A stretch of DNA of 45,283 nucleotides. It comes from Chryseobacterium sp. OV279 (GTDB taxonomy: Bacteria; Bacteroidota; Bacteroidia; Flavobacteriales; Weeksellaceae). A program made the translations under genes and the position numbers. Shown here piece by piece: positions 1-7,825 of the stretch. The number at the start of each line of letters is the position of its first letter. Position 1 is the first letter of the stretch. The notes beneath the pieces are model-generated. The model ran no database searches. It saw only the letters and a list, made by a program, of their open reading frames with translations, and was not told the DNA's origin. The DNA lies in contig NZ_FQUD01000001.1 in assembly GCF_900128945.1 (NCBI RefSeq), positions 1,036,933 through 1,082,215 on the forward strand. The letters are read 5' to 3'.

Positions 1-290
1 TCAATTTTGCTTCGCAAGTCAATAGTGAATAATAGGCTGATAGTAGGATTCACCATTGACGATTCACCATTCACCATTCACAAAACTTTTAATGTGAAAG
101 GTCAATTTTGCTTCGCAAGTCAATAGTGAATGATAGACCGCTAATAAATTCACAATTGACCATTCACCATTCACAAAAATTTAAATGTGAAAAGTCAATT
201 TTGCTTCGCAAGTCAAAAGTGAATGATGGACTGATAATAAAATTCATCATTGACAATTCACAAAAAATAACCAAAGCTAAACTCAAAAAA
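1..290. repeat. Tandem block of dispersed repeat family A
   Basis: Three near-identical 30-base units start at 1, 102 and 195, so the period is about 93-101 bases. Each begins TCAATTTTGCTTCGCAAG and continues into CAATAGTGAAT; the third differs by one base. Between them lie variants of TTCACCATTGAC and ATTCACAA. The core TTGCTTCGCAA is a short inverted repeat. The same words return at 6535-6588, 9023-9126, 12782-12960 and 45125-45283. No protein is supported here; the short frames across it are by-products of the repeat. Confidence 0.85.
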
Positions 291-292
291 AT

Positions 293-1327
293 ATGATTCC
301 AAAAACAATGAAAGCCGCCGTAGTTCAGGGCTACGGGCAACCACTCAAAATAGAAGAAGTTCCGGTAAAAGTACCTGGAAGATATGAAGTATTGGTCAAG
401 GTAATCGCCTGTGGAGTATGCCATACAGATTTACATGCTGTAGATGGCGACTGGCCGGCAAAACCCAAAATGCCCCTGATTCCCGGACATGAAGGAGTAG
501 GAATCGTAGTTGCGTGCGGACCGGAAGCACAGGTGAAAGAAGGTGATGCTGTAGGAGTTCCATGGCTGTACAGTGCCTGCGGATGTTGTGATTACTGTAT
601 TACCGGTTGGGAAACATTGTGTGAAGCTCAGAAAAATGGTGGCTACAGTGTGGATGGAGGATTTGCAGAATATGTTATTGCGGATTCCAGGTATGTAGGA
701 CATTTAAAATCTGATGTCAACTTTTTAGAGATTGCCCCTATTTTATGCGCGGGAGTAACCGTTTATAAGGGGTTGAAAGAAACCGAAACAAAACCCGGAG
801 AATGGGTCGCCATTTCCGGAATAGGAGGATTGGGACATGTGGCAGTTCAGTATGCCAAAGCGATGGGAATGCATGTGGCGGCTATTGATGTGGCAGATGA
901 TAAACTGGAACTTGCGAAAAAATTAGGAGCAGATCTGGTTGTTAATGCCAAAACTACAGATCCCGGACAGTATTTACATAAAGAAGTCGGAGGAATGCAC
1001 GGTGCACTCATTACAGCAGTTTCCCCCATTGCATTTAAACAGGGAATAGATGTGCTGAGAAGAAAAGGAACCATTGCGCTTAACGGACTTCCTCCCGGTT
1101 CTTTTGAACTCCCAATCTTTGAAACCGTATTAAAGAGAATAACCGTGAGAGGTTCTATTGTCGGAACAAGAAAAGATCTTCAGGAAGCGCTGGATTTTGC
1201 CAATGAAGGCCTTGTAAAAGCAACGGTAACCTCTGCAAAACTGGAAGATATCAATGATGTTTTTGATAAAATGAAGAAAGGACAGATAGACGGCAGAATC
1301 GTTCTCGATATTGCCGGCTCAAATTAA
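293..1327 (+). CDS. adhP: Zinc-dependent alcohol dehydrogenase (AdhP type)
   Basis: Cytosolic medium-chain NAD(P)-dependent alcohol dehydrogenase interconverting primary alcohols and aldehydes. The 344-residue length is normal. Catalytic zinc ligands are C40, H66 (in GHEG) and C152; the structural zinc site is C96, C99, C102 and C110. The Rossmann nucleotide loop GIGGLG lies at 176-181. A second ATG at 308 (residue 6, MKAAV) matches the usual N-terminus of the family and may be the true start. It is followed by a strong terminator at 1343-1372, so it is probably a single-gene unit. The DUF779 gene downstream is of a type often found near aldehyde dehydrogenases, which suggests a shared role in alcohol or aldehyde handling (inference). 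Family assignment is firm; the exact substrate is not visible. Confidence 0.93.
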   Translation: MIPKTMKAAVVQGYGQPLKIEEVPVKVPGRYEVLVKVIACGVCHTDLHAVDGDWPAKPKMPLIPGHEGVGIVVACGPEAQVKEGDAVGVPWLYSACGCCDYCITGWETLCEAQKNGGYSVDGGFAEYVIADSRYVGHLKSDVNFLEIAPILCAGVTVYKGLKETETKPGEWVAISGIGGLGHVAVQYAKAMGMHVAAIDVADDKLELAKKLGADLVVNAKTTDPGQYLHKEVGGMHGALITAVSPIAFKQGIDVLRRKGTIALNGLPPGSFELPIFETVLKRITVRGSIVGTRKDLQEALDFANEGLVKATVTSAKLEDINDVFDKMKKGQIDGRIVLDIAGSN

Positions 1328-1342
1328 ATAATGGATTAATGT

Positions 1343-1372
1343 GCCCGGCAAAATGATCTGCCGGGCTTTTTT
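1343..1372 (+). terminator. Rho-independent terminator after adhP
   Basis: GCCCGGCA (1343-1350), 8-base loop, TGCCGGGC (1359-1366), then six T. Perfect 8-bp GC-rich stem 15 bases past the adhP stop. Confidence 0.9.
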
Positions 1373-1394
1373 CTTCCTGATATTACAATGGTAG

Positions 1395-1590
1395 TAAGGA
1401 AAAATCTGCGTCATTTGTGTAATCTGCGAGAATATAAATCTGCTGAGTTTCATCAGCATAAATACGCAAACTGCATTTCTCAGCATGACAGCGCTATACA
1501 ATTTTATCGGAGATAAAATCTTCGCGCCTTAAAACAGAATGAGGGTAAAAAACTTTAGCGCCTTTGCGAATAAAACACACAGAAATAGGT
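1395..1590. repeat. Intergenic repeat-rich stretch (ATCTGCG and GCGCCTTTGCG words)
   Basis: The gap between adhP and the DUF779 gene holds AATCTGCG twice (around 1404 and 1424), a CTCAGCATGACA fragment (about 1483-1494) that also occurs in the inverted repeat at 34509-34590, and TTTTATCGGAGATAAAATC followed by GCGCCTTTGCG. The last pair of words recurs in the same order at 32446-32514. No gene is seen. Confidence 0.65.
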
Positions 1591-1644
1591 AATAATTGCT
1601 AATCAAAATCTTTGTATCTTAATTGTTTAATTAAAAGAAAAAAA

Positions 1645-2028
1645 ATGGAAACCACAATATCCAGACTATCAGCAACAGAAAAAGCACTTGATGTCATTTA
1701 TCAGCTGGAAGATAAATACGGCGCATTGATGTTTTACCAGGCAGGCGGATGCTGTGAAGGTACCCAACCGCAATGTTTCGAAAAAGGTGGATTTTTCCCC
1801 CGGATGAATGATGCTATGATTGGAACCATCAACGGCCATGAATTCTGGATTGACCGCGATTTATTCGAATACTGGAAATATTCTCACTTTACACTGGATG
1901 TTACAGATGGCTTCGGGCCGGGAGGTTTTTCCCTGGAAACACCTTTAGGAAAAACATTCAAAGTCAATTACAGACTTTTCACCAAAGAAGAATATGAAAA
2001 TCTGGAACCTGTAAAACGCAGTGAATAA
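1645..2028 (+). CDS. DUF779 family protein
   Basis: A 127-residue soluble protein. The ATG at 1645 is preferred over an upstream TTG at 1612, which would only add a lysine-rich unconserved stretch. Recognisable DUF779 features are the glycine/cysteine patch AGGCCEG (33-39, C36 and C37), C44, and the GPGGFSLE segment (91-98). The cysteine cluster suggests metal or thiol chemistry, but the biochemical role is unknown. In other bacteria DUF779 genes tend to sit beside aldehyde dehydrogenase or alcohol-catabolic genes; here the neighbour is adhP, on the same strand but separated by a terminator and 300 bases, so they are not one transcript. It has its own terminator at 2110-2138. Confidence 0.85.
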   Translation: METTISRLSATEKALDVIYQLEDKYGALMFYQAGGCCEGTQPQCFEKGGFFPRMNDAMIGTINGHEFWIDRDLFEYWKYSHFTLDVTDGFGPGGFSLETPLGKTFKVNYRLFTKEEYENLEPVKRSE

Positions 2029-2109
2029 AATGGACGTAGTCTCATATTCTTTGATATGATGACTTGTGAAAAGCCATAGTGAAATTAAACATAACATTGA
2101 AAAACAACC

Positions 2110-2138
2110 GGGTAAAAAATGACTCTTACCCTTTTTTT
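2110..2138 (+). terminator. Rho-independent terminator after the DUF779 gene
   Basis: GGGTAA (2110-2115), 10-base loop, TTACCC (2126-2131), then seven T. Confidence 0.75.
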
Positions 2139-2140
2139 CT

Positions 2141-2226
2141 AATGTCTGACGTCTGATTTTTCTATCTTTATTCTTTATTCTTTATTCTTTATTCTTTATT
2201 CTTGGCTCTTGGTTCTTTATTCTTTT
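2141..2226. repeat. TCTGACGTCTGA element plus TTTATTC heptamer run (family C)
   Basis: TCTGACGTCTGA at 2145-2156 is followed by about five tandem copies of the heptamer TTTATTC (about 2167-2202), then GGCTCTTGGTTCT at 2204-2216. The first and last words occur again in the same order at 32678-32743. Both copies lie at the 3' end of a minus-strand gene. Confidence 0.75.
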
Positions 2227-2230
2227 CCCA

Positions 2231-3430
2231 TCACACCTTGACAAACCGGTTCACAAACATCGCTGCCACAATATCTCCTACAGCATTCAAAACAGTTGCT
2301 AAAGGATCTACCAATGTTCCAATAATCATCACAGCAGGAATTGCTTCCTGTGGTAATTTATATACCGAAATCATCAGCATTTCACCAATATATCCACCGT
2401 TTGGAATTCCACCGGCTACTATACTTACAAACACGGTAATCCCTAAAGCAAGTAATAAGTTTGCCGGATCAAAAAAATCTTTTCCAATAATCAGAAAAGC
2501 AACATATATCTTGATAATGGATGACATAGAAGAGCCATTCTTATGTAACGTAGTTCCGATAGGGATTACCAGATTCGCTATAGAATTCGGAATACCGATT
2601 TTAGAGGCAGCCTGAAGATTTGCTGGCATTGTGGCAAAGCTGCTGCACGTACTCAGGGCAGTTAGAGTAGGATAGACTGCATTCGTCCAGAAACTTTTAA
2701 TTCCCTTTTGTCCATTTGCCATAAAAGCGTACAGCGAAAAGAAAACAAAGAAATAAACGATTCCTGCAATATAATAAAGCCCTAATGGTTTAGTATAGAA
2801 TCCAAAAAGCTGTGGCCCCAATGTGGCAACCTGATAAGCAAAATAAGCCCCGAGACCAATAGGAGCCAGCTTCATAATCAATAGAAGAAGTTCTTTCATG
2901 ACCTCATATCCAGAAGCGATAAAAAGCCTGAACGGTTGACCTTTTTCTCCGGACTTTCGGGCTGCAACCCCTGTCATAAAAGCGAAAATTAATAGAGCCA
3001 GCATATTCTGTCTTGAAAAAAGCTGGGTAAATTCTCCAACGGTGAAGAAACTTACGATTCTATTCCCCCAACTGTCCTCACTGGCGGTTTCAGAAATCAT
3101 TTCCGAACTGCCGGAAACTCCCGAAACAGGAAATACATAAACGGCACAAATCGTGAAAACTGCCGCTGTCAAAATAAAAAACAGAAAAGTGAAAGACATC
3201 ACCAGAATGATTTTTCCAAACTTAGACTGCTGCTCCAGAGAGGCAATGGAATTGGAAACGGCAAAAAATACTAAAGGTACTACACTCACAAAAAGAAGGT
3301 TCAGGAAGATATCCCCCAGTGGCTTAATGTATTCTACAATACCCGGTGCAGTAATGCCTATAATGCTTCCTGCAACAATTCCTAAAAGTAAAAGTATAAT
3401 TCCTGAGTAGTTGTTCAGTACCTCTTTCAT
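2231..3430 (-). CDS. Dicarboxylate/amino acid:cation symporter (DAACS, SLC1 type)
   Basis: A 399-residue inner-membrane secondary transporter with about eight hydrophobic helices plus re-entrant loops. It would import glutamate, aspartate or C4-dicarboxylates with H+ or Na+. The DAACS signature regions are all present in divergent form: the serine-rich hairpin motif STCSSFATMP (260-269), the helix-7 region NLVIPIGTTLHKNGSS (286-301; classic form ...GATxNxDG) and VAGGIPNGG (338-346). HKNG instead of NMDG puts it in a less-studied branch, so the substrate is uncertain. An extracellular loop near 104-125 is serine-rich. It diverges from the dnaJ-type gene with 93 bases between starts; the promoter element is at 3445-3452. 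Confidence 0.88.
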   Translation of the reverse strand: MKEVLNNYSGIILLLLGIVAGSIIGITAPGIVEYIKPLGDIFLNLLFVSVVPLVFFAVSNSIASLEQQSKFGKIILVMSFTFLFFILTAAVFTICAVYVFPVSGVSGSSEMISETASEDSWGNRIVSFFTVGEFTQLFSRQNMLALLIFAFMTGVAARKSGEKGQPFRLFIASGYEVMKELLLLIMKLAPIGLGAYFAYQVATLGPQLFGFYTKPLGLYYIAGIVYFFVFFSLYAFMANGQKGIKSFWTNAVYPTLTALSTCSSFATMPANLQAASKIGIPNSIANLVIPIGTTLHKNGSSMSSIIKIYVAFLIIGKDFFDPANLLLALGITVFVSIVAGGIPNGGYIGEMLMISVYKLPQEAIPAVMIIGTLVDPLATVLNAVGDIVAAMFVNRFVKV

Positions 3431-3444
3431 TCAACGCTTTTTAT

Positions 3445-3452
3445 CAAAGATA
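3445..3452 (-). promoter_or_regulatory. Minus-7 promoter element for the symporter gene
   Basis: CAAAGATA on the plus strand, i.e. TATCTTTG on the minus strand, matches the Bacteroidota minus-7 consensus TAnnTTTG 15 bases before the ATG. A TTG lies 25 bases further upstream, slightly beyond the usual 17-23 spacing. Confidence 0.5.
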
Positions 3453-3499
3453 GGTTTATTTTTAACATTGTCTTATACAATTTTCAGGTGTAAATTTCA

Positions 3500-3507
3500 T
3501 AAATTTG
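3500..3507 (+). promoter_or_regulatory. Minus-7 promoter element for the dnaJ-type gene
   Basis: TAAATTTG, 16 bases before the ATG at 3524. No well-spaced TTG upstream, so only the minus-7 half is supported. Confidence 0.4.
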
Positions 3508-3523
3508 AGTAAACCTCATTTCT

Positions 3524-4441
3524 ATGGCTTATATAGATTATTATAAAATTTTAGGCGTAGATAAAAGCGCAACTCAGGATGACATCAAAAAAGCTTACCG
3601 AAAACTGGCGAGAAAATTACATCCTGATCTCAATCCGGACGATAAAGAATCGGAAAAGAAATTCAAAGAACTGAATGAAGCCAACGAAGTCCTCAGCAAT
3701 CCCGAAAACCGGGCTAAGTATGACAAATACGGTGAAAACTGGAAACATGGTGAAGAATATGAAAAAGCCCAGCAGCAGCAAAGGCAATATCAGCAGCAGA
3801 ACTATGGCGGTGGCGGAGGGTTTTCCGGCGCTGACTTCGGCGAAGGCGAAGATTTTTCAGATTTTTTCCAGAATATGTTTGGCGGTACAGGTGGTGGCTT
3901 TGGGAAAAGTTCCAGAGGAAGTTCTTCCGGGAAATTTAAAGGGCAGGATGTGAATGCTGAACTGAACTTAAATTTAAAAGATGCCGCACAGACTCACCCG
4001 CAGACTTTTGAGATCAATGGTAAGAAAGTAAGAATTACTATTCCTGCTGGTGTATACGACGGTCAGCAGATCAAACTGAAAGGCCACGGAAGTCCCGGAT
4101 TTAATGGAGGCCCAAATGGAGATCTCTACATCACATTCAATATTCCGGTAAATCCCAATTTTGAAAGAATCGGGGATGATCTGAAAACCAAAGTATCCAT
4201 TGATCTGTATACTGCTCTTTTAGGTGGCGATGTAAAAGTGAATACACTGGACGGAAGTGTCAACCTTAAAGTAAAACCTGAAACTCAGAGCGGAACAACA
4301 GTAAGACTTAAAGGAAAAGGCTTCCCGGTGTATAAAAAAGAAGGCCAGTCGGGAGATCTTTTCGTGACCTACGAGGTGAAACTGCCGACGGATCTTACAG
4401 ACAAGCAGAAAGAACTTTTTGAACAACTTAAAAATTCCTAA
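3524..4441 (+). CDS. DnaJ/CbpA-type Hsp40 co-chaperone
   Basis: A 305-residue cytosolic Hsp40 that would stimulate DnaK ATPase activity and deliver clients. The J domain spans residues 1-70 with the invariant HPD at 33-35. A glutamine-rich linker (about 82-94) and Gly/Phe-rich region (95-135) follow, then two C-terminal beta-sandwich client-binding domains (about 140-300). There is no CxxCxGxG zinc finger, so it is the CbpA/DnaJB class and not canonical DnaJ. A CbpM-like gene follows after 3 bases, as in the E. coli cbpA-cbpM pair, which strengthens the CbpA-like reading. Confidence 0.93.
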   Translation: MAYIDYYKILGVDKSATQDDIKKAYRKLARKLHPDLNPDDKESEKKFKELNEANEVLSNPENRAKYDKYGENWKHGEEYEKAQQQQRQYQQQNYGGGGGFSGADFGEGEDFSDFFQNMFGGTGGGFGKSSRGSSSGKFKGQDVNAELNLNLKDAAQTHPQTFEINGKKVRITIPAGVYDGQQIKLKGHGSPGFNGGPNGDLYITFNIPVNPNFERIGDDLKTKVSIDLYTALLGGDVKVNTLDGSVNLKVKPETQSGTTVRLKGKGFPVYKKEGQSGDLFVTYEVKLPTDLTDKQKELFEQLKNS

Positions 4442-4444
4442 GCC

Positions 4445-4747
4445 ATGAGTGAAAGAATATCGCGAGAAGAACTCGTAAAAATATACAATATAGAGATCAC
4501 TTTTTTTGATGAACTGGTAGATGTTGGTTTACTGAACGTGGAAACGGAGAATGAAATCCGGTATTTGTTATATGAAGATCTACCCGTTTTCGAAAGATTT
4601 ACCAACTGGCATTACGATCTGGAAATCAATCTTCCCGGGTTGGAGGTCATAAGTGATATGCTCCGGAAAATGGAGGATTTAAAACGCAGAAACCGTGATC
4701 TGATGAATAAACTTTCTGCAATAAATGACCAATATGAAGATATTTAA
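4445..4747 (+). CDS. CbpM/MerR-like chaperone modulator
   Basis: A 100-residue protein starting 3 bases after the stop of the CbpA-like gene, hence co-transcribed and probably translationally coupled. The N-terminal half (residues 5-55, SREELVKIY...) resembles the MerR-like helix-turn-helix fold of CbpM; the C-terminal third (65-95) is a predicted coiled coil rich in charged and leucine residues. CbpM in E. coli binds the J domain of CbpA and blocks its activity; the same role is inferred here from gene order, size and sequence pattern. Confidence 0.8.
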   Translation: MSERISREELVKIYNIEITFFDELVDVGLLNVETENEIRYLLYEDLPVFERFTNWHYDLEINLPGLEVISDMLRKMEDLKRRNRDLMNKLSAINDQYEDI

Positions 4748-4749
4748 TT

Positions 4750-4757
4750 TAGTTTTG
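4750..4757 (+). promoter_or_regulatory. Possible minus-7 element before the gene at 4792
   Basis: TAGTTTTG fits TAnnTTTG, 34 bases before the ATG; no TTG box is seen at the right distance. Confidence 0.35.
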
Positions 4758-4791
4758 TACATCTTTAAAACAAACTAAATATTTCTAAAAA

Positions 4792-5319
4792 ATGAATGGA
4801 GAGAAAGTCATTAAATTACATGTAAACAGAAAGGATTTTGAAGAAATTTATTTCAGTGGTAATCAGGGAAGTTTATTTTTTTCACAGACAACCAAAGGAA
4901 AAACCGTTACGACTGTAGTTGTTGGATTAATTCTATTGATTTTATTCTGTTTTAAAGATGATTTAAGCAAAGAAAAATTCGGGATTTTATATTTTGTAAG
5001 CTTTTTATTCCTGCTGTGTACGGTATATCTTTCGTTGAGCATTAATAAAGTTTCCCGCTGGAAAAAAGAAGTGAACAGGTATTTAAAGTCTCTGGAAGAT
5101 TCTGAGATTTATGAAATCAGGTTTAACAGTGAAATTTTTAATGTAAATCTCAATCATCAGGAAGAATTAAGTAAATGGGAAGATTTTAAGTACTTTGATG
5201 CCAACGATGAATTTATTTCATTAGAAGGAAAGTTCAATTATATGTTCCCAAAGAAATCCATGAGTAAAGCAGATTATGATACGCTGAAACAGGTAGCAAA
5301 GAAAAATATAAAACAATAA
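4792..5319 (+). CDS. Small membrane protein, YcxB-like architecture
   Basis: A 175-residue protein of unknown function. After a polar N-terminus there are two hydrophobic helices (about 41-58 and 64-83), followed by a soluble C-terminal half with the pattern W-E-D-F near 128-131 and a basic tail. Two helices followed by a beta-rich domain with a central W-x-x-F resembles YcxB-like proteins, but this is a weak resemblance by eye. It is 44 bases after the CbpM-like gene, so it may be co-transcribed or driven by the element at 4750. It ends just before a bidirectional terminator. Confidence 0.7.
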   Translation: MNGEKVIKLHVNRKDFEEIYFSGNQGSLFFSQTTKGKTVTTVVVGLILLILFCFKDDLSKEKFGILYFVSFLFLLCTVYLSLSINKVSRWKKEVNRYLKSLEDSEIYEIRFNSEIFNVNLNHQEELSKWEDFKYFDANDEFISLEGKFNYMFPKKSMSKADYDTLKQVAKKNIKQ

Positions 5320-5320
5320 A

Positions 5321-5346
5321 AAAATCAGAGCAACTGCTCTGATTTT
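5321..5346. terminator. Bidirectional terminator between convergent genes
   Basis: AAAATCAGAGC (5321-5331), 4-base loop, GCTCTGATTTT (5336-5346). The A- and T-rich ends serve both the plus-strand membrane protein gene and the minus-strand cysteine synthase gene. Confidence 0.85.
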
Positions 5347-5384
5347 CTATTTATATAAAAGAATTTATCCTTCTGTTTTTTTGA

Positions 5385-6368
5385 TTAGTCTAACCAACCC
5401 ATTTCCTTCATCCACTCGTCATTGTAGATTTTTCCTACGTATCTTGATCCATGGTCATGGAAAAGCACTACGATAACGTCATCTTTCGTGAACTGATCTT
5501 TCATCTGGATCAGAGAAGCAATAGCGCTTCCTGCAGAATATCCGCAGAAGATTCCTTCTTCCTTAGCCAGCTTTCTTGCATAGACAGCACCATCTTTGTC
5601 CGTTACTTTTTCGAAATGATCAATAACAGACATATCGTAGTTCTCAGGAATAATATCTTCCCCGATTCCTTCCGTAATGTACGTATAAGCATGATCATAA
5701 TGAAGTTCACCCGTTTCATGGAATTCCTTCAAAATAGAACCGTATGTATCAACACCGATTACTTTAATATTTGGATTTTTCTCCTTGAAGAATGTACCAC
5801 AACCAGTCACTGTACCTCCCGTTCCGGCACCTGCCACGAAATGGGTAAGCTTTCCATCTGTCTGATCCCAGATTTCAGGCGCTGTAGATTCGTAGTGAGC
5901 TGTTCTGTTGGATAAGTTGTCGTATTGGTTCACATACCATCCGTTTTCTGTTTCCTTAGCCAGTCTTTTAGACACCGAGTAATAAGAACGCGGATCGGTA
6001 GGCTTCACATCGGTAGGGCAGACAATAACTTCTGCTCCTACAGCACGAAGGATGTCACATTTCTCCTTAGACTGCTTGGAATTGGTTACAAAGATACATT
6101 TGTAGCCTTTGATGATGGCTGCAAGTGCCAGTCCCATTCCTGTATTTCCTGAAGTTCCCTCAATAATGGTCCCTCCGGGCTTTAATCTGCCGTCTTTTTC
6201 GGCATCTTCTATCATTTTAAGAGCCATTCTGTCCTTTACGGAATTTCCAGGATTGAATGTTTCTACTTTTGCTAAAACTAATGCAGGAAAGTCTTCTCCC
6301 AATACTTTGTTAAGTTTTACAAGAGGTGTATTCCCTATCGTTTCAAGAATATTTTTTGCGTATTTCAT
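5385..6368 (-). CDS. PLP-dependent cysteine synthase / cystathionine beta-synthase family enzyme
   Basis: A 327-residue fold-type II PLP enzyme of sulfur amino acid metabolism. The Schiff-base lysine is K45 (in NSVKDR), the substrate-binding loop is TSGNTG (72-77) and the phosphate-binding loop is GAGTGGT (178-184). The C-terminal ending DHGSRYVGKIYNDEWM resembles the catalytic core of cystathionine beta-synthases more than O-acetylserine sulfhydrylases. It has no CBS regulatory domains. Either cysteine synthesis or homocysteine plus serine to cystathionine is possible, so no symbol is given. It is a single-gene unit with a consensus minus-7 element at 6388-6395 and a terminator at 5321-5346. 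Confidence 0.9.
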   Translation of the reverse strand: MKYAKNILETIGNTPLVKLNKVLGEDFPALVLAKVETFNPGNSVKDRMALKMIEDAEKDGRLKPGGTIIEGTSGNTGMGLALAAIIKGYKCIFVTNSKQSKEKCDILRAVGAEVIVCPTDVKPTDPRSYYSVSKRLAKETENGWYVNQYDNLSNRTAHYESTAPEIWDQTDGKLTHFVAGAGTGGTVTGCGTFFKEKNPNIKVIGVDTYGSILKEFHETGELHYDHAYTYITEGIGEDIIPENYDMSVIDHFEKVTDKDGAVYARKLAKEEGIFCGYSAGSAIASLIQMKDQFTKDDVIVVLFHDHGSRYVGKIYNDEWMKEMGWLD

Positions 6369-6387
6369 AAATGTTTTATAAGCGGTG

Positions 6388-6395
6388 CAAAGATA
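6388..6395 (-). promoter_or_regulatory. Minus-7 promoter element for the cysteine synthase gene
   Basis: Reads TATCTTTG followed by C on the minus strand, 19 bases before the ATG. The minus-33 TTG is not evident. Confidence 0.5.
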
Positions 6396-6534
6396 ATGCT
6401 TTAAAATTTAGCTGCGTAAATTAAAGATTATGATTTATAAAGTCAATGGACAAAGATTTGTGGCGAATTTTATTAACGGAGGGATATTGGCTGTTGACCT
6501 GCATAGGCATATTGATGTTTCAAAGTGTCATTAA

Positions 6535-6588
6535 AAAATTCACAATTTACCATTGACTTGCGAAGCAATATTGACTATTGACATCTTT
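6535..6588. repeat. Repeat family A copy, inverted orientation
   Basis: ATTCACAATTTACCATTGAC, then TTGCGAAGCAATATTGAC and ATTGACATC. This is the reverse-complement form of the units at 1-225, directly abutting the 3' end of the FtsX-type permease gene. Confidence 0.75.
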
Positions 6589-6591
6589 CCC

Positions 6592-7821
6592 CTAGTTATA
6601 CTTAATCGCCTTCACTGGAGAAATCTTACTGATCAGGTAGCTCGGAATAATCAGAGCCAGCCCGGAAATAAGAAGAATTCCCAATGAAATAGAAATAATG
6701 GCCACTGGATTTAAATCTACAGGAACCGTACTTACATAGTAGTTTTCAGGATTAAGTTTAATAATACCGAAAAATTTCTGAAGTAAAATAAGGCCTAGAC
6801 CGATGGCATTTCCATACAGAAGTCCCGGGATCATGATGATCAGGGTATAGTTGATGAAAGTCGCTCTGATCTGTGAATTGCTTGCTCCCAAGGTTTTTAA
6901 AAGACCAATAGAATTCGTTCTTTCAATGATCAGAATCAGAAGAACCATGATGATATTGATCACCACAACGATCAGCATAATGATGATAATCAGGGCGATA
7001 TTGGTGTCGAAAATACTGATCCAGTCGTTGATTTGTGGGAATTTGTCTGTTGCTTTTTCGGCGTAGTTTTTATAGCCGATCAGTTTTTCAATGTCCGGAA
7101 AGTCTTTATCGATGTCATTGACATTTTTAAAGAATATATCAATACCACCTATTTCATCAGGTTTCATTTCCTGGATTTTTCTTACGTGATTGATTCCGCC
7201 GATGACGAACTGTTCATCAATCATCTTGATGTCCGTTTTGTAAATCCCGATGATTCTGAATTTACGGTAGATCGGTTTCTGATCAGCTTTTGAAAATACT
7301 GTGACAATGCTGTCGTTCACTTTAAGATGAAGGTCATTGGCGATCTTCTGTGAAACCGTTACATCATTATTATATCCATTTTCCGTTACTTTTGGAGTGG
7401 TTCCGGCTACAAGGAATTTTTTGAACCTCAGGCTGTCGAAATCTTTTCCGATTCCTTTAAATATAATGCCTGAAAAATTGTGCTCATTACGCATAATTCC
7501 GGTTACCGTAGCATACCGCTGAACACTTTCTACATCAGGAAGTTCTTTAATCTTTTGAATGTTTAAACCCTGATTGTCGAGCACTGAAGTATTGTACGAG
7601 GAATTTGATCTTGTAGACCGTATTGTAATGTGTCCGCTGAAATCTGCCAGTCTCTCTTTGATGGCTTTTTTTGAACCGAAGCCCGTAGATACAGTAATCA
7701 GAGAAACAATGATCCCCAAAGCTACAGAAAGCCTGCCGATGAAGATGATCACTCTTGAAAGGTTATTTTTGTTATCTTTGGAAAACGCTATTTTTCTAGA
7801 GAAATATAAAGGAAATTTCAA
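6592..7821 (-). CDS. FtsX/LolE-type ABC transporter permease
   Basis: A permease of about 409 residues with the MacB/LolE layout: one N-terminal helix (about 24-44), a long periplasmic domain (about 50-265), then three C-terminal helices forming the FtsX domain (about 273-400) and ending PVKAIKYN. Such proteins pair with a LolD-like ATPase to extract lipoproteins or move other envelope substrates; no ATPase is adjacent. The start is taken as TTG at 7821 (MKFPLYFSRKIAF), because the first 23 codons of the longer frame from ATG 7890 are lysine-rich and lie on the antisense of the NamZ-type signal peptide. With TTG, start codons of the two divergent genes are 4 bases apart. Confidence 0.85.
   Translation of the reverse strand: MKFPLYFSRKIAFSKDNKNNLSRVIIFIGRLSVALGIIVSLITVSTGFGSKKAIKERLADFSGHITIRSTRSNSSYNTSVLDNQGLNIQKIKELPDVESVQRYATVTGIMRNEHNFSGIIFKGIGKDFDSLRFKKFLVAGTTPKVTENGYNNDVTVSQKIANDLHLKVNDSIVTVFSKADQKPIYRKFRIIGIYKTDIKMIDEQFVIGGINHVRKIQEMKPDEIGGIDIFFKNVNDIDKDFPDIEKLIGYKNYAEKATDKFPQINDWISIFDTNIALIIIIMLIVVVINIIMVLLILIIERTNSIGLLKTLGASNSQIRATFINYTLIIMIPGLLYGNAIGLGLILLQKFFGIIKLNPENYYVSTVPVDLNPVAIISISLGILLISGLALIIPSYLISKISPVKAIKYN
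7773..7780 (+). promoter_or_regulatory. Promoter element for the NamZ-type gene, inside the permease coding region
   Basis: TATCTTTG, a full match to TAnnTTTG, 45 bases before the ATG at 7826; a TTG at 7755-7757 is 15 bases upstream. It lies within codons of the divergent permease. Confidence 0.5.
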
Positions 7822-7825
7822 GCTT

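Noticed and set aside
1..290. CRISPR array
   Set aside because: Three similar units with spacing of about 65-70 bases, but the spacers are made of related repeat words and there are no cas genes.
1612..1644. TTG start 11 codons upstream in the DUF779 frame
   Set aside because: The extra residues are lysine-rich and look untranslated; ATG 1645 fits the family.
2202..2615. 137-codon plus-strand frame
   Set aside because: Antisense shadow of the symporter gene.
6430..6534. 34-codon frame (MIYKVNGQRF...) in the gap between the cysteine synthase and permease genes
   Set aside because: No promoter, no recognised motif, runs into a repeat A copy; too little support.
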